64,000 nt of DNA from Microlunatus phosphovorus NM-1 (lineage in GTDB: Bacteria; Actinomycetota; Actinomycetes; Propionibacteriales; Propionibacteriaceae). Below, piece after piece: positions 27,194 to 35,637 of this stretch; position 1 is the stretch's first letter; every line of letters begins with the position of its first letter. The position numbers were made by a program, and so were the translations under genes. Under the pieces are notes generated by a model that worked only from the letters and a program-made list of their open reading frames with translations, was not told the origin of the DNA and ran no database searches. The stretch lies in NCBI RefSeq assembly GCF_000270245.1, contig NC_015635.1, forward strand, positions 4,402,001-4,466,000, written 5' to 3'.

Positions 27194-28471
27194 ATGCGCA
27201 GACCCTGGCGACTGTTCACGGCCCGCGGCCATGCGTTCCTGGTCATCGGGCTGCTGGTGGTGCTGGCCGCCATGATCGCCGGGCAGCGCGACCTGATGCG
27301 GGTCGGCCTGCTCCTGCTGGTGCTGCCGATCATCGCGGCCGTGCTGGTCGCCCGGGCCCGGCTGCGACTGTCGTGCGAACGCAGCGTTCAACCGGCCCGG
27401 GCACCGTTGGGCTCGCCGTTGCGCGGCAGGATCGCCCTCCGCCAGGAGGGTCGACTGCCGGCCGGCATTCTGCTGCTGGAGGACTCCGTGCCGCCCGAGC
27501 TGGGCAACCGGCCGCGATTCTCGGTGGACAAGGCCGACCTGACCTGGCGGCGGGAGATCGAATATCCGCTGCTGGGTCGGGTACGCGGTCGCTTCCACAC
27601 CGGGCCGTTGCTGGTCCGAACCAGCGACCCGTTCGGACTGGTCCAGCTGGACCGGCACTTCCAGGCCACCAGCGAGGTCATGATCACCCCCGTGGTGGAG
27701 GTCCTGCCGGCCATGCGATCGGCCGGCGGTGCCGGCAGTGCCGGTGAGTCGCGCCCGCACCGGGTGGGGATCACCGGCCAGGACGACGTCTTGATCCGCG
27801 AGTATCGGCACGGCGACGACCGGCGACGCATCCACTGGCGATCCACCGCCCGCCGGGGAGACTTGATGGTGCGCCGCGAGGAGCAGGCGTGGGACCCCAC
27901 TGCCAGCGTGCTGCTGGACGTACGGTCGGGCTGCCATGCCGGCCGCGGCATGCACGGCTCGCTCGAGTGGGCCGTCTCGGCCGCGGCCTCGGTCGCGGTG
28001 CACTTCCTCGACGACGGATTCGGGGTCGAGATCTACGAGCCGGATGGCTCGATGCACATCTCCGGCAATCTCGGCCAGCACAGTTCCGCGTCGAGCGATC
28101 TGGCCATCGGCCGGCTGACCGATCTGCGGCCGCGGCAGACGACCAGCCTGCATTATGCCGTCCAGGCCGCCGACGTGGACAAGGCGGGCCAGCTGGTGGT
28201 GGCGATCCTGGGTCGACTCACGCCGTCCGATGCGAACTCGTTGCTGCGGCTGCGGCGCAACCGCGCGCAGGGCCTGGCGATGGTGCTCGACGTCGACACC
28301 TTCAGCGATGAGCCGACCAGCGAGCGGACGCGCAGCCAGCACGAGCTGGCCACCGAGATCCTCGTCCAGCACCAGTGGCGCGTCGTCGGCGTACGGCGAG
28401 GAATGAGCGTGGCCGAGGCTTGGGCCGGGCTGGACCGGCTGGGTGCGGCGGCGATCGGAGCACGATCATGA
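27194..28471 (+). CDS. DUF58 domain membrane protein
   Basis: The 425-residue product has two closely spaced transmembrane helices at about residues 11-52, an extracytoplasmic or cytoplasmic beta-rich region, and the DUF58 core. The signature VLIREYRHGDDRRRIHWRST lies near 198, followed by GDLMVRREEQ. DUF58 resembles a von Willebrand A-like fold and is nearly always paired with MoxR ATPases. It sits 35 bases after moxR and its TGA overlaps the next ATG (ATGA). Function is inferred only from association: a MoxR partner in envelope-related protein processing. Confidence 0.88.
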   Translation: MRRPWRLFTARGHAFLVIGLLVVLAAMIAGQRDLMRVGLLLLVLPIIAAVLVARARLRLSCERSVQPARAPLGSPLRGRIALRQEGRLPAGILLLEDSVPPELGNRPRFSVDKADLTWRREIEYPLLGRVRGRFHTGPLLVRTSDPFGLVQLDRHFQATSEVMITPVVEVLPAMRSAGGAGSAGESRPHRVGITGQDDVLIREYRHGDDRRRIHWRSTARRGDLMVRREEQAWDPTASVLLDVRSGCHAGRGMHGSLEWAVSAAASVAVHFLDDGFGVEIYEPDGSMHISGNLGQHSSASSDLAIGRLTDLRPRQTTSLHYAVQAADVDKAGQLVVAILGRLTPSDANSLLRLRRNRAQGLAMVLDVDTFSDEPTSERTRSQHELATEILVQHQWRVVGVRRGMSVAEAWAGLDRLGAAAIGARS

Positions 28472-30690
28472 TCCGGGCCAGCGACCGGCTGGTCATCGCC
28501 TCGGCGGTCGCGGTGCTGCTGATCAGCTTGACCGCCCAGCCATTGACCCAGGACACCTATCTCGGCCAGTCCTGGCTGCTGGTGCTGGTGCTGGCGGGGG
28601 CAACCGTCGGCATGCGGCGAGCGCGGCTGACTCCCGGCTTCGTGGTCGGCGCCCAGGTGGTGTTGCTGGTCGTCATGCTGTTCGTGCTGAGCTCGCTCAC
28701 TCCGAACCGGGGCGTGCCCTGGTATGCGCACTACGCCGAGCTGTGGGCCCAAGGCGTCGAGCACATGCAGACATCGGTGGCACCGATGGACGCCGATCCC
28801 GGGGTCAAGATCATCTTCGTCTCGGTGATCGGTGTCTTGTTCGTGCTCACCGACCTCGTCGTCAGCGGCCTGGACCGTCCGGCGTGGGGGATCATGCCAC
28901 CGGCCGCCGCCTTCGCCGTACCGGCTCTCGGCTTGCCGACCGACACCTGGATCAGCGCGTTTCTCTGCCTGGCACTGGGTTATCTCGGCATCCTGATCGC
29001 CGACGGCCTGAACCGGACCGGGCGGTGGACTCGCGGGCTCTCCCGGGATTCCGCCGAAGGGTATGGCAGCGCGACCGCCGTGGTCTGGCGAGCCGCCGCT
29101 CTGATCGGAGTGCCGGCGCTGATCGCGACCGCGGTGCTCGGCATGGCGCTGCCGACGCTGACGGTGCCCGGGCTGTCGCTCGGCAACGGCCCCGGTGGCG
29201 GCGGGCCGCTGCAGCTGACCGACCCGACCCTGGATCTGCGCCGGAACCTCAAGCAGGGCGAGAACAGCGTCGTGCTGCACTACACCTCGGATCGCCCCGG
29301 CGGACTCTACCTGCGGATGGCCTCGCTGCCGTCCTTCGACGCCGGCGGCTGGAGCAACGTGCAGATGCGGCTGGAGAGCGGCACCCGGCTGTCGGTGATC
29401 CCGGGGGTCAGCGGCGAGCCCGGCGAACCGCGGACCACCGAGGTCTCGATCCTCGACTTCGGCTCGGAATATCTGCCGCTGCCGTACGCGCCGCGCACAG
29501 TGCGGGTGAGCGGCGACTGGGCGTACGACCCGAACTCACTGGTGATGCTCTCCGTGGCCCGGACGGGGAACCGCACCGACGCGATCCGCAACCTGACCTA
29601 CACGGTCGAGAGCCGAGACCTTGAGCCGAGTGCCGCGACTCTGGCCCGCGCGGTGGCCGGCACCCCGCCCGACGAGAACACCACCTCCGAGGTGCCGCCG
29701 GACCTGCCTGAGGATCTGATCGACCTGACCCGCGAGGTGACCGAGGACGCCGACACCGACGCGGAGAAGGCGTGGGCGATCCAGGAGTTCCTCCGCAGCT
29801 CGGAGTTCACCTACAGCACCGATCCCCAACCGGGCAGCGGCTATCGGGCCCTGCAGAACTTCCTGCTCCGCGACCGGGAGGGCTACTGCGAGCAGTTCGC
29901 CACCTCGATGGCCATGATGGCGCGGATCGTCGGCATCCCGTCCCGGGTCGCGGTCGGATTCCTGCCCGGCAAGCGCACCGAGGGAGACACCTGGGAAGTG
30001 TCGATCCATGACATGCACGCCTGGCCCGAGCTGTTCTTCGCCGGACAGGGGTGGGTGCGGTTCGAGCCGACGCCGTCCACCGTGACCGGTGCGCCGCCCT
30101 CGTGGACCCTCCCCCAGTCCGACTCACCGGACGATTCGGAGACGCTGACACCGACCGACGAGCCGAGTTCCGACGCCTCGGACGAGAGCGTGGCACCCTC
30201 CGCCGAAGCATCGGACGACCCTTTGGCGGTGGACACCGAAACCGGCTCGTCGTGGGGCCGCAACCTGCTCGTCGCAGGCATCACGCTGCTGGTGCTCGCC
30301 ATTCTGGCGACGCCGGCCACGCTGCGAGTCCGGCGGCGTGCGGCGCGACTCTCCGGTGACCAGGCACCGGAGGAGCAGGTGGAAGACGCCTGGGCCGAAC
30401 TGCGGGATACGGTCATCGACTATGGCGGCACCTGGCCGCCCGGTTCGCCACGCACGATCGGGGCGGTAGTAGGTGGTCGGCTCGAGCCCCCGGAGTCCGA
30501 GGCGATCGGCCGGGTCGCGGTCCTGGTCGAACGCGGTCGCTATGCCCGCACCCTCGAAGCCGACGACCTCGACGACGTAGGCGAACTGCCGGTGGTGACC
30601 CACCAGATCCGCCGGGGCCTGGCCCCCGAATCCCGCTGGCGTCGGCTGCTGGCGAACCTGGCACCGAAATCCCTCTTCCGGCGGCGCTGA
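28468..30690 (+). CDS. TgpA-like membrane protein with transglutaminase-like domain
   Basis: The ATG at 28468 overlaps the DUF58 stop. The 740 residues have about six transmembrane helices in the first 230 residues (DUF3488-type region), then a large extracytoplasmic part containing a transglutaminase-like papain fold. The catalytic Cys is in REGYCEQFATSMAMMARIVG near 475, and the His/Asp are in HDMHAWPELFF and RFEPTP. An acidic Ser/Thr/Asp-rich linker leads to another transmembrane helix (about 593-612) and a C-terminal DUF4129-like cytoplasmic segment. Members of this family may process or cross-link cell-wall or surface proteins. The substrate is unknown. Confidence 0.88.
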   Translation: MIRASDRLVIASAVAVLLISLTAQPLTQDTYLGQSWLLVLVLAGATVGMRRARLTPGFVVGAQVVLLVVMLFVLSSLTPNRGVPWYAHYAELWAQGVEHMQTSVAPMDADPGVKIIFVSVIGVLFVLTDLVVSGLDRPAWGIMPPAAAFAVPALGLPTDTWISAFLCLALGYLGILIADGLNRTGRWTRGLSRDSAEGYGSATAVVWRAAALIGVPALIATAVLGMALPTLTVPGLSLGNGPGGGGPLQLTDPTLDLRRNLKQGENSVVLHYTSDRPGGLYLRMASLPSFDAGGWSNVQMRLESGTRLSVIPGVSGEPGEPRTTEVSILDFGSEYLPLPYAPRTVRVSGDWAYDPNSLVMLSVARTGNRTDAIRNLTYTVESRDLEPSAATLARAVAGTPPDENTTSEVPPDLPEDLIDLTREVTEDADTDAEKAWAIQEFLRSSEFTYSTDPQPGSGYRALQNFLLRDREGYCEQFATSMAMMARIVGIPSRVAVGFLPGKRTEGDTWEVSIHDMHAWPELFFAGQGWVRFEPTPSTVTGAPPSWTLPQSDSPDDSETLTPTDEPSSDASDESVAPSAEASDDPLAVDTETGSSWGRNLLVAGITLLVLAILATPATLRVRRRAARLSGDQAPEEQVEDAWAELRDTVIDYGGTWPPGSPRTIGAVVGGRLEPPESEAIGRVAVLVERGRYARTLEADDLDDVGELPVVTHQIRRGLAPESRWRRLLANLAPKSLFRRR

Positions 30691-30721
30691 CTCTGATCCA
30701 CTTCGGGTCGGACGGGCTGCT

Positions 30722-30930
30722 GGTCGTTTGTGACCCGCCGGCGCCAGCCGTACCGGAGTTGTGCCCGGCCCCGGGTCGTTTGTGGCGCGCGGGCGCGAGT
30801 CGTACCGGAATTGTGCCCGGCCCGGGGTCGTTTGTGGCCCGCGGGCGCCAGCCGTACCCCAGTCCCCGCCCGGCCCGCGATCGTTCGTGGCCCGCGGGCG
30901 CCAGCCGTAGCGACCACCTCAGCCCTAGGA
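30722..30930 (-). repeat. 52-bp repeat family, cluster B (four copies, inverted relative to A and C)
   Basis: Copies of GGTCGTTTGTGGC-type sequence begin at 30722, 30774, 30826 and 30879, so the period is 52, 52 and 53 bp. On the minus strand each reads as the family core CGGGCCACAAACGACC preceded by a TACGGCTGGCGCC-like stretch. The cluster lies between the transglutaminase stop and the DUF559 gene. No coding capacity is evident in 30691-31027 apart from the repeats. Confidence 0.85.
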
Positions 30931-31027
30931 GGTGATTTCCGGCGAGTTATCCACAACCCAGACTGATGCTCCGATGCCCTGTGGATAGTCGCGGTCGATT
31001 TTCGCCGACATCCTTATGTATCTGGGT

Positions 31028-31972
31028 ATGACGACATCATTGGATTCGATCCCCTTCAATCCCCGGTCACCGTTCAGCCGGGCCGATGCCCGAGCGGCAG
31101 GCATCTCGACGCGAGAGCTGTTGTCCTCGGCATATCAACGGATCTTCTACGACACCTATCTCTGCTCGACGATGGCACTGACCATGGAGGTACGCGCCAA
31201 GGCCGCAATCGCACGGACCAAGTCGGCGACTGCATATGCCAGTCATCACACGGCCGCGGGACTGTGGGGAATCCCGGTTCCCAAGGACGGGCGCATCCAC
31301 ATCACCGTTGACCGTGACGCCCGACGGAATCGCTGCCGGGGCATCCTGTCACATCGTCCGATCGAGCTGATCGGACGCATCGAAACCCAGAACGGCATCC
31401 GGCTCTCGTCTCCTGACCAGGTCTTTTGCGAACTCGCTAGCGCAGGCGTCGGCTTGGTTGACCTGGTTGTCGCTGGGGATGCCATGCTCAAACGCAAGAG
31501 GGCCAGTCTCGCGTCGTTGACCAAAGCAGTCGATCGGATGGCCGGCAACGGCGTACGCGTGGCCCGACGGGCACTGCACTACATCAGGACGGGCGTGGAT
31601 TCGCCGATGGAGTCACGGCTGCGCATGCTGCTGGTGCTCGCCGGGTTCCCCGAGCCGGAGATCAGGGTCATCCTGCGGGAGTTCGACGGTGAGTGGGGAC
31701 GGCGATTCGATCTCTGTTATCGAGCGTTGAAGCTGATCATCGAGTACGACGGCGAGCAGCACGGCGAGCTTGAGCAGCGTGATTCGGATCAGGACCGACG
31801 CGAGGAGCTGGAGCGCCAGGGATACAAGATCGTCACCGTGACTTCGCTCGGCATCTACCGAGATCCCGCCAAGACGCTTCGCCGCGTTGCCGATGCGATC
31901 CGTGCGATGGGCGGCGAGCCACCGGCCCGTTGGAATCCCGAGTGGCGCCAGCACTTCCCCGGTCGGGGCTGA
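31028..31972 (+). CDS. DUF559 (Vsr-like nuclease fold) protein with AbiEi-type N-terminus
   Basis: The 314-residue product starts at the ATG 31028, six or seven bases after a TATGTAT -10-like sequence. An ATG at 31016 lies inside that box. The N-terminal half (RADARAAGISTRELLSSAYQ, then ASHHTAAGLWGIP) resembles the winged-helix and linker of AbiEi-type proteins common in actinobacteria. The C-terminal part resembles DUF559: SPMESRLRMLLVLAGFPEPE, RFDLCYRALKLIIEYDGEQH, and a YKIVTVTS strand. This gives a restriction-endonuclease-like core with an E...D...EYDGEQH pattern. Function is unknown. It interrupts an otherwise conserved order (transglutaminase, DUF3040, dinB) and is flanked by inverted 52-bp repeat arrays. 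Confidence 0.85.
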   Translation: MTTSLDSIPFNPRSPFSRADARAAGISTRELLSSAYQRIFYDTYLCSTMALTMEVRAKAAIARTKSATAYASHHTAAGLWGIPVPKDGRIHITVDRDARRNRCRGILSHRPIELIGRIETQNGIRLSSPDQVFCELASAGVGLVDLVVAGDAMLKRKRASLASLTKAVDRMAGNGVRVARRALHYIRTGVDSPMESRLRMLLVLAGFPEPEIRVILREFDGEWGRRFDLCYRALKLIIEYDGEQHGELEQRDSDQDRREELERQGYKIVTVTSLGIYRDPAKTLRRVADAIRAMGGEPPARWNPEWRQHFPGRG

Positions 31973-31980
31973 TGCTCTTG

Positions 31981-32430
31981 CGCCGAGGGCCAACGACGAT
32001 CACAGACCAGGCGGAACTTCCGTACGGCTGCCGTCCGCGGGCCACAAACGACCCGGGGCCAGGAGGAGCTTCCGCACCGCTCGCGCCCGCGGGCCACGCA
32101 CGACCATAGTCAGCCGGAGCATTGAACCGCACGGCTGGCACCCGCGGGTCAAAGACGACCGCAGACCAGGCGGAACTTCCGTACGACTGCCGCCCCCGGG
32201 CCACAAACGACCACAGACCACACGGAACTTCCGCACGGCTCGCGCCCACGGGCCACAAACAACCACAAGTCAGCCGGAACTTCCGCACGGCTGCCGCCCC
32301 CGGGCCACAAACGACCACAGACCACACGGAACTCCCGCACGGCTCGCGCCCACGGGCCACAAACAACCACAAGCCAGACGGAACCTCCGCACGGCTCGCG
32401 CCCGCGGGCCACAAACGACCGTGGACCAAC
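31981..32430 (+). repeat. 52-bp repeat family, cluster C (about eight tandem copies)
   Basis: A 450-bp tandem array beginning eight bases after the DUF559 stop. Unit boundaries at ACGGCTSGCG recur every 52 bp from 32024, with one slightly longer unit and a partial unit at the left. Each unit carries a perfect palindrome GCCCGCGGGC or variant, then CACAAACGACC, then a near-palindrome GGAACTTCC. The internal copies alternate between two subtypes. Orientation is opposite to cluster B. This is the entire content of the DUF559-DUF3040 interval. Confidence 0.88.
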
Positions 32431-32488
32431 CAGGCAGACATGCGACAGCCGCCGGGAGACGGTGCTCACCGACGGCTGTCCAGGAGTT

Positions 32489-32899
32489 TCAGAAGCCTGA
32501 CTCGTCGCGGCGACGACGCCAGCGCTCCTCCATCTTGTCCATGAAGCTGCCGTCGGACGACGTGCCCTGCTGGGCGCGGGGCCGGTCGCGGCCCTGATCC
32601 GGCGCAGCGTGACCGACATGCTGCCAGGCATAGATCGCCGTGACGGCCGAGGCGACCATGGCGGCGAAGCCGACCAGGCTCAACGCGACGAAGCCGATCG
32701 GGCCGTCCGACATGAGGTACAGCCCAACGACGAGCAGCCCCAAACCGAGGAAGAACCCGACCCCGGCGGTAGCGGCCCGTCGCCGATGGATCTTGCGGGT
32801 CCCGGTTCCGCGCAGGGTGCTAACCAGCTTCGGGTCCTCGGCGGCAAGCGCCGCCTCCATCTGATCGAGAAGCCGTTGCTCCTCTTCTGAGAGGGCCAT
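32489..32899 (-). CDS. DUF3040 membrane protein
   Basis: Start at the ATG 32899, preceded by GGGAGG at suitable spacing. The longer frame to 33094 has no supporting features. The 136 residues begin with the DUF3040 hallmark MALSEEEQRLLDQMEAALAA, followed by a basic segment (RKIHRRRA), two adjacent transmembrane helices (about 45-90) and a charged tail ending MDKMEERWRRRRDESGF. This small family is restricted mainly to actinobacteria and is often encoded near dinB. Its function is unknown. A TACAGT -10 box lies at 32936-32941. Confidence 0.9.
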   Translation of the reverse strand: MALSEEEQRLLDQMEAALAAEDPKLVSTLRGTGTRKIHRRRAATAGVGFFLGLGLLVVGLYLMSDGPIGFVALSLVGFAAMVASAVTAIYAWQHVGHAAPDQGRDRPRAQQGTSSDGSFMDKMEERWRRRRDESGF

Positions 32900-32935
32900 C
32901 GGCCACCTCCCACGTCTCGTCGTGCGCCTACTCTC

Positions 32936-32941
32936 ACTGTA
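32936..32941 (-). promoter_or_regulatory. Candidate DUF3040 -10 box
   Basis: TACAGT on the minus strand, about 37 bases before the ATG, giving a leader near 30 bases that includes the Shine-Dalgarno. The remaining 32942-33138 spacer contains nothing else recognisable. Confidence 0.4.
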
Positions 32942-33138
32942 CGCGCCTGGTGTTCGGCAAGGATCCCGGACCACCGAACAAACTGCCGAGAGCACCGCCA
33001 TTCGTGACGCCAGTGTATGTGTCACGCGTGTCCAGGGAAACTCCAGTGTGGTAACGGAGTCGATCCAGGGCCCATCCCTGGTGGAACTCTTCATCTTTCC
33101 TCAAGGTCCAGCCACTGGATCCACCCTGCGAGCCAGCG

Positions 33139-34455
33139 TCAGCCGCCCTCGGATCGCGAGCTGCGAGGCTGCCAGTCCGGAGCCGGCGGTCGGCTGATCC
33201 GCTGGGTGAGGACCGCCCGGCGCACTGCTCCGGAACCGAACCGGCCGATCGCGGCATCCACGGCATGATCGGCGTCGCGCCAGCCCAGTTCCGGCTCGAG
33301 CAGAGTCGGCTGCAAACAGGCCTTCTCGATCGGCACGAGCCCTTCGACCCGCACCCCCACCCGCCGGATCCGCGGCCGATCCAGCCTCAACCGCTCGTAC
33401 AGACCCAGCGCAGCGGCATAGATCTCCTCGGTCACATCAGTCGCAGACGGCAAGGTGATCGACCTGGTCAGGTCGGCGAAGTCGGCGAAGCGCACCGAGA
33501 TGGTCACTGTCCGCCCGACCAGGGACGCCTTCCGCATCCGGCCGGCGGTCTTGTCGGCCATCCGGAGCAGCTCGCGGCGGATCACCGCATCGGAGTCGCT
33601 GTCGGCACCGAAGGTCTCCTGCGAGCCGATGCTGCGCTCCGGCTCGGAGGCAACCACCTGGCGCCCGTCGCGACCCCACGCCAGCTCGCGCAGCATGCCG
33701 CCGGCGTGCGGACCGAACGTACGGCGCAGCCCACCACGCGGCGTATGCGCCAACTCCCCGATGGTGTTGATGCCCAGATTGTGCAACCGTTCGGCCGTCT
33801 TCGCACCCACGCCCCACATCGCCTCGACCGGCAACGGATGCAGGAACGCCTCGACCCGGTCGGGCGGCACGTCGACCAGCCCGTCCGGCTTGGCCTGCTT
33901 GGAAGCGACCTTGGCCACGAACTTCGTCGGCCCGATGCCGACCGAACAGGCGATCTGCTGCTCGTCGGCCACGACCGCACGGACGTACTCCCCGATCCCG
34001 GCGGGTGTCTGCCCCCACCCCTCGCCCCCGCTCCTGCCCACACCCATGCCCATGCCCATGCCCATGCCCATGCGGGAGCCGAACATGCGCAGCGCACCGG
34101 TGATGTCCAGGTATGCCTCGTCGATCGAGGCCGACTCCACCACCGAGGTCACTGATCGAAACACCGCCGCGATCCCGGCCGATACTGCCGTATAGCTGTC
34201 GAAGTCGGGATCGAGGAACACCGCATTGGGTGCCAGCCGTACGGCCTGGCCCGACGCCATGCCCGAGCGGATCCCGAAGGCCCGCGCCTCGTAGGTCGCC
34301 GACAACACCACACCTCGCGGGTAGCCTCCGACGATCACCGGCCGACCGCGCAGCTCAGGCCGGCGTCGCAGCTCGACCGAGGCATAGAACGCGTCCATGT
34401 CGACATGCATGATGATCCGGCTCGCTCTGTCGTCGCGCACCACCTCATCGTACAC
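33139..34455 (-). CDS. dinB: Y-family DNA polymerase IV
   Basis: Translesion polymerase. The 438 residues contain the catalytic motif HVDMDAFYASVE near residue 17, the YEARAFGIRSGM segment, SASIDEAYLDIT with the second acidic pair near 108, and the helix-hairpin-helix region MWGVGAKTAERLHNLGINTI. A little-finger domain and a C-terminal extension complete it. An unusual Met-Gly/Gly-rich insert follows ALRMFGSR (about 128-148), encoded by a hexanucleotide microsatellite. The start is uncertain: GTG 34455, or GTG 34440, which lies six bases after a TACGAT -10-like box. No clamp-binding motif was confirmed. Confidence 0.94.
   Translation of the reverse strand: MYDEVVRDDRASRIIMHVDMDAFYASVELRRRPELRGRPVIVGGYPRGVVLSATYEARAFGIRSGMASGQAVRLAPNAVFLDPDFDSYTAVSAGIAAVFRSVTSVVESASIDEAYLDITGALRMFGSRMGMGMGMGMGVGRSGGEGWGQTPAGIGEYVRAVVADEQQIACSVGIGPTKFVAKVASKQAKPDGLVDVPPDRVEAFLHPLPVEAMWGVGAKTAERLHNLGINTIGELAHTPRGGLRRTFGPHAGGMLRELAWGRDGRQVVASEPERSIGSQETFGADSDSDAVIRRELLRMADKTAGRMRKASLVGRTVTISVRFADFADLTRSITLPSATDVTEEIYAAALGLYERLRLDRPRIRRVGVRVEGLVPIEKACLQPTLLEPELGWRDADHAVDAAIGRFGSGAVRRAVLTQRISRPPAPDWQPRSSRSEGG
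34043..34072 (-). repeat. Hexanucleotide microsatellite inside dinB (five CCCATG units)
   Basis: Five perfect tandem CCCATG copies on the plus strand (ATGGGC-type on the coding strand) encode alternating Met-Gly. Unit gain or loss changes the protein by two residues without shifting the frame. Confidence 0.95.
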
Positions 34456-34550
34456 ATATTCGATTTACCGGGTAGGCGGCGGCACAACAGCGGCGACCCG
34501 CACCAACAGCCCGCAGCCAAGCGCGGGCCCACCGCCGGAGCACCGACCGA

Positions 34551-35267
34551 CTACGACGAGCGCAAGGCGAACACATGCAACAACGGCGCCAGCGCCTGGA
34601 AGGCGGCATCGGTCGCCACCGCCGCCTCCAAGGCCAGCAGTTCGGCATGGGCACCCGCCTCGGAGTCCAACACCGACTCCGCGACGTGGTCGGCGATGGC
34701 CCCGACACCGCGAGTCGCCACGACCTCGAAGCCGGCCCGCCGCACCAAGGTGAGAACCTGATCACGATCGAACATCCCCGGCGCAGCCCAGGTGCGATGC
34801 GCCTGCGCGATGTGCCCGCCGATCGCCTGGGTCAAGACCGCCGCATGCCGCTGAGTGACCACCAGACTCAGCGCCCCACCGGGTCGCAGCACGGTACGGA
34901 TGGCAGCCAATGCCTGGCCGGGATCGTCGACCACCTCGAGCACCTTGTGACACACGACGAGATCCGTGCTGGTTGCGCCGACGACCTCGACCAGGTCGGT
35001 GGCATCCCCCTGCAACCCGCTGACGCTGTCGTTCAGGTGCACTTCCGCGGTCCGTCGGCCCAGTGCCGCCAGAGCATCGGGACTCGGATCGACCACTCGG
35101 ACCCGATAACCGCGCTCCCCCAGCCCGATGGCCATCCCGCCGGTGCCACCGCCCAGGTCGACCACCTCTCGGCCGGGGTGGTCGACACTCCATCCGTCGA
35201 GCGCAGCGACCAGGATCTCGCTCAAGCGCGTCTGAGACACGGAACGGCGACGATGCAGGTCCGGCAC
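34551..35267 (-). CDS. Class I SAM-dependent methyltransferase
   Basis: The GTG at 35267 is preceded by GAGGAGG at seven bases, an excellent signal. The longer frame to 35507 is rejected for lack of one. The 238-residue protein shows motif I as VVDLGGGTGGMAIGLGERGY near residue 35, motif II VRVVDPSPDALAAL, VVCHKVLEVVDD, and LRPGGALSLVV. The substrate cannot be assigned. It lies 95 bases upstream of dinB on the same strand, an arrangement seen in other actinobacteria. Possible targets include nucleic acid or a small molecule. Confidence 0.87.
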   Translation of the reverse strand: MPDLHRRRSVSQTRLSEILVAALDGWSVDHPGREVVDLGGGTGGMAIGLGERGYRVRVVDPSPDALAALGRRTAEVHLNDSVSGLQGDATDLVEVVGATSTDLVVCHKVLEVVDDPGQALAAIRTVLRPGGALSLVVTQRHAAVLTQAIGGHIAQAHRTWAAPGMFDRDQVLTLVRRAGFEVVATRGVGAIADHVAESVLDSEAGAHAELLALEAAVATDAAFQALAPLLHVFALRSS

Positions 35268-35637
35268 TTCAGTCCTCCTCAGGGCTGGTCGACGGACGGC
35301 AGAGCCCAGGGTCGAGGCTATCCGGCGGTCCTTCGAAGATCCCATCACATCGACCGAGGTCATCGGGAGCCCCGGCACGCACGGGGGTCGAGGTCCGTCC
35401 GCGCCGGGGCAAACCCGGGCCCGCAGGCGCGAATCACTGCGGCACCTCGAGCGCGCTCTCGACCAGGTCTTCCCCAAGCAACTGAATCGAAATCGCGTTC
35501 GAAGCAAGACATACGCTACACGGCCGCTCCGACACTCGGTCTGCTTCCCCGACTCGGCGTGTCGTGTCGTGATCGAAGCGTTGTGACCCCGTTCGGCCAG
35601 GTCACAGGACGGTTACTCGACCCATCCCATCGGTCGG
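35268..35637. other. 370-base intergenic region upstream of the methyltransferase
   Basis: No coding frame or stable inverted repeat stands out. A minus-strand TAGCGT near 35510 could be a -10 box, which would give the methyltransferase mRNA a leader of about 240 bases. A short GTGTC duplication occurs near 35560. Confidence 0.4.

Noticed and set aside
31981-32430. Possible CRISPR array
   Set aside because: The period is regular, but the whole 52-bp unit is similar from copy to copy. There are no unique spacers, and no cas genes lie nearby.
30691-32488. Prophage or insertion sequence carrying the DUF559 gene
   Set aside because: No integrase, transposase, terminal direct repeats or structural phage genes are present. 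The block contains only one gene and repeats.
32922-33197. Plus-strand open frame of 91 codons in the DUF3040-dinB gap
   Set aside because: No Shine-Dalgarno, runs into dinB on the opposite strand, no recognisable domain, and contains the DUF3040 promoter region.
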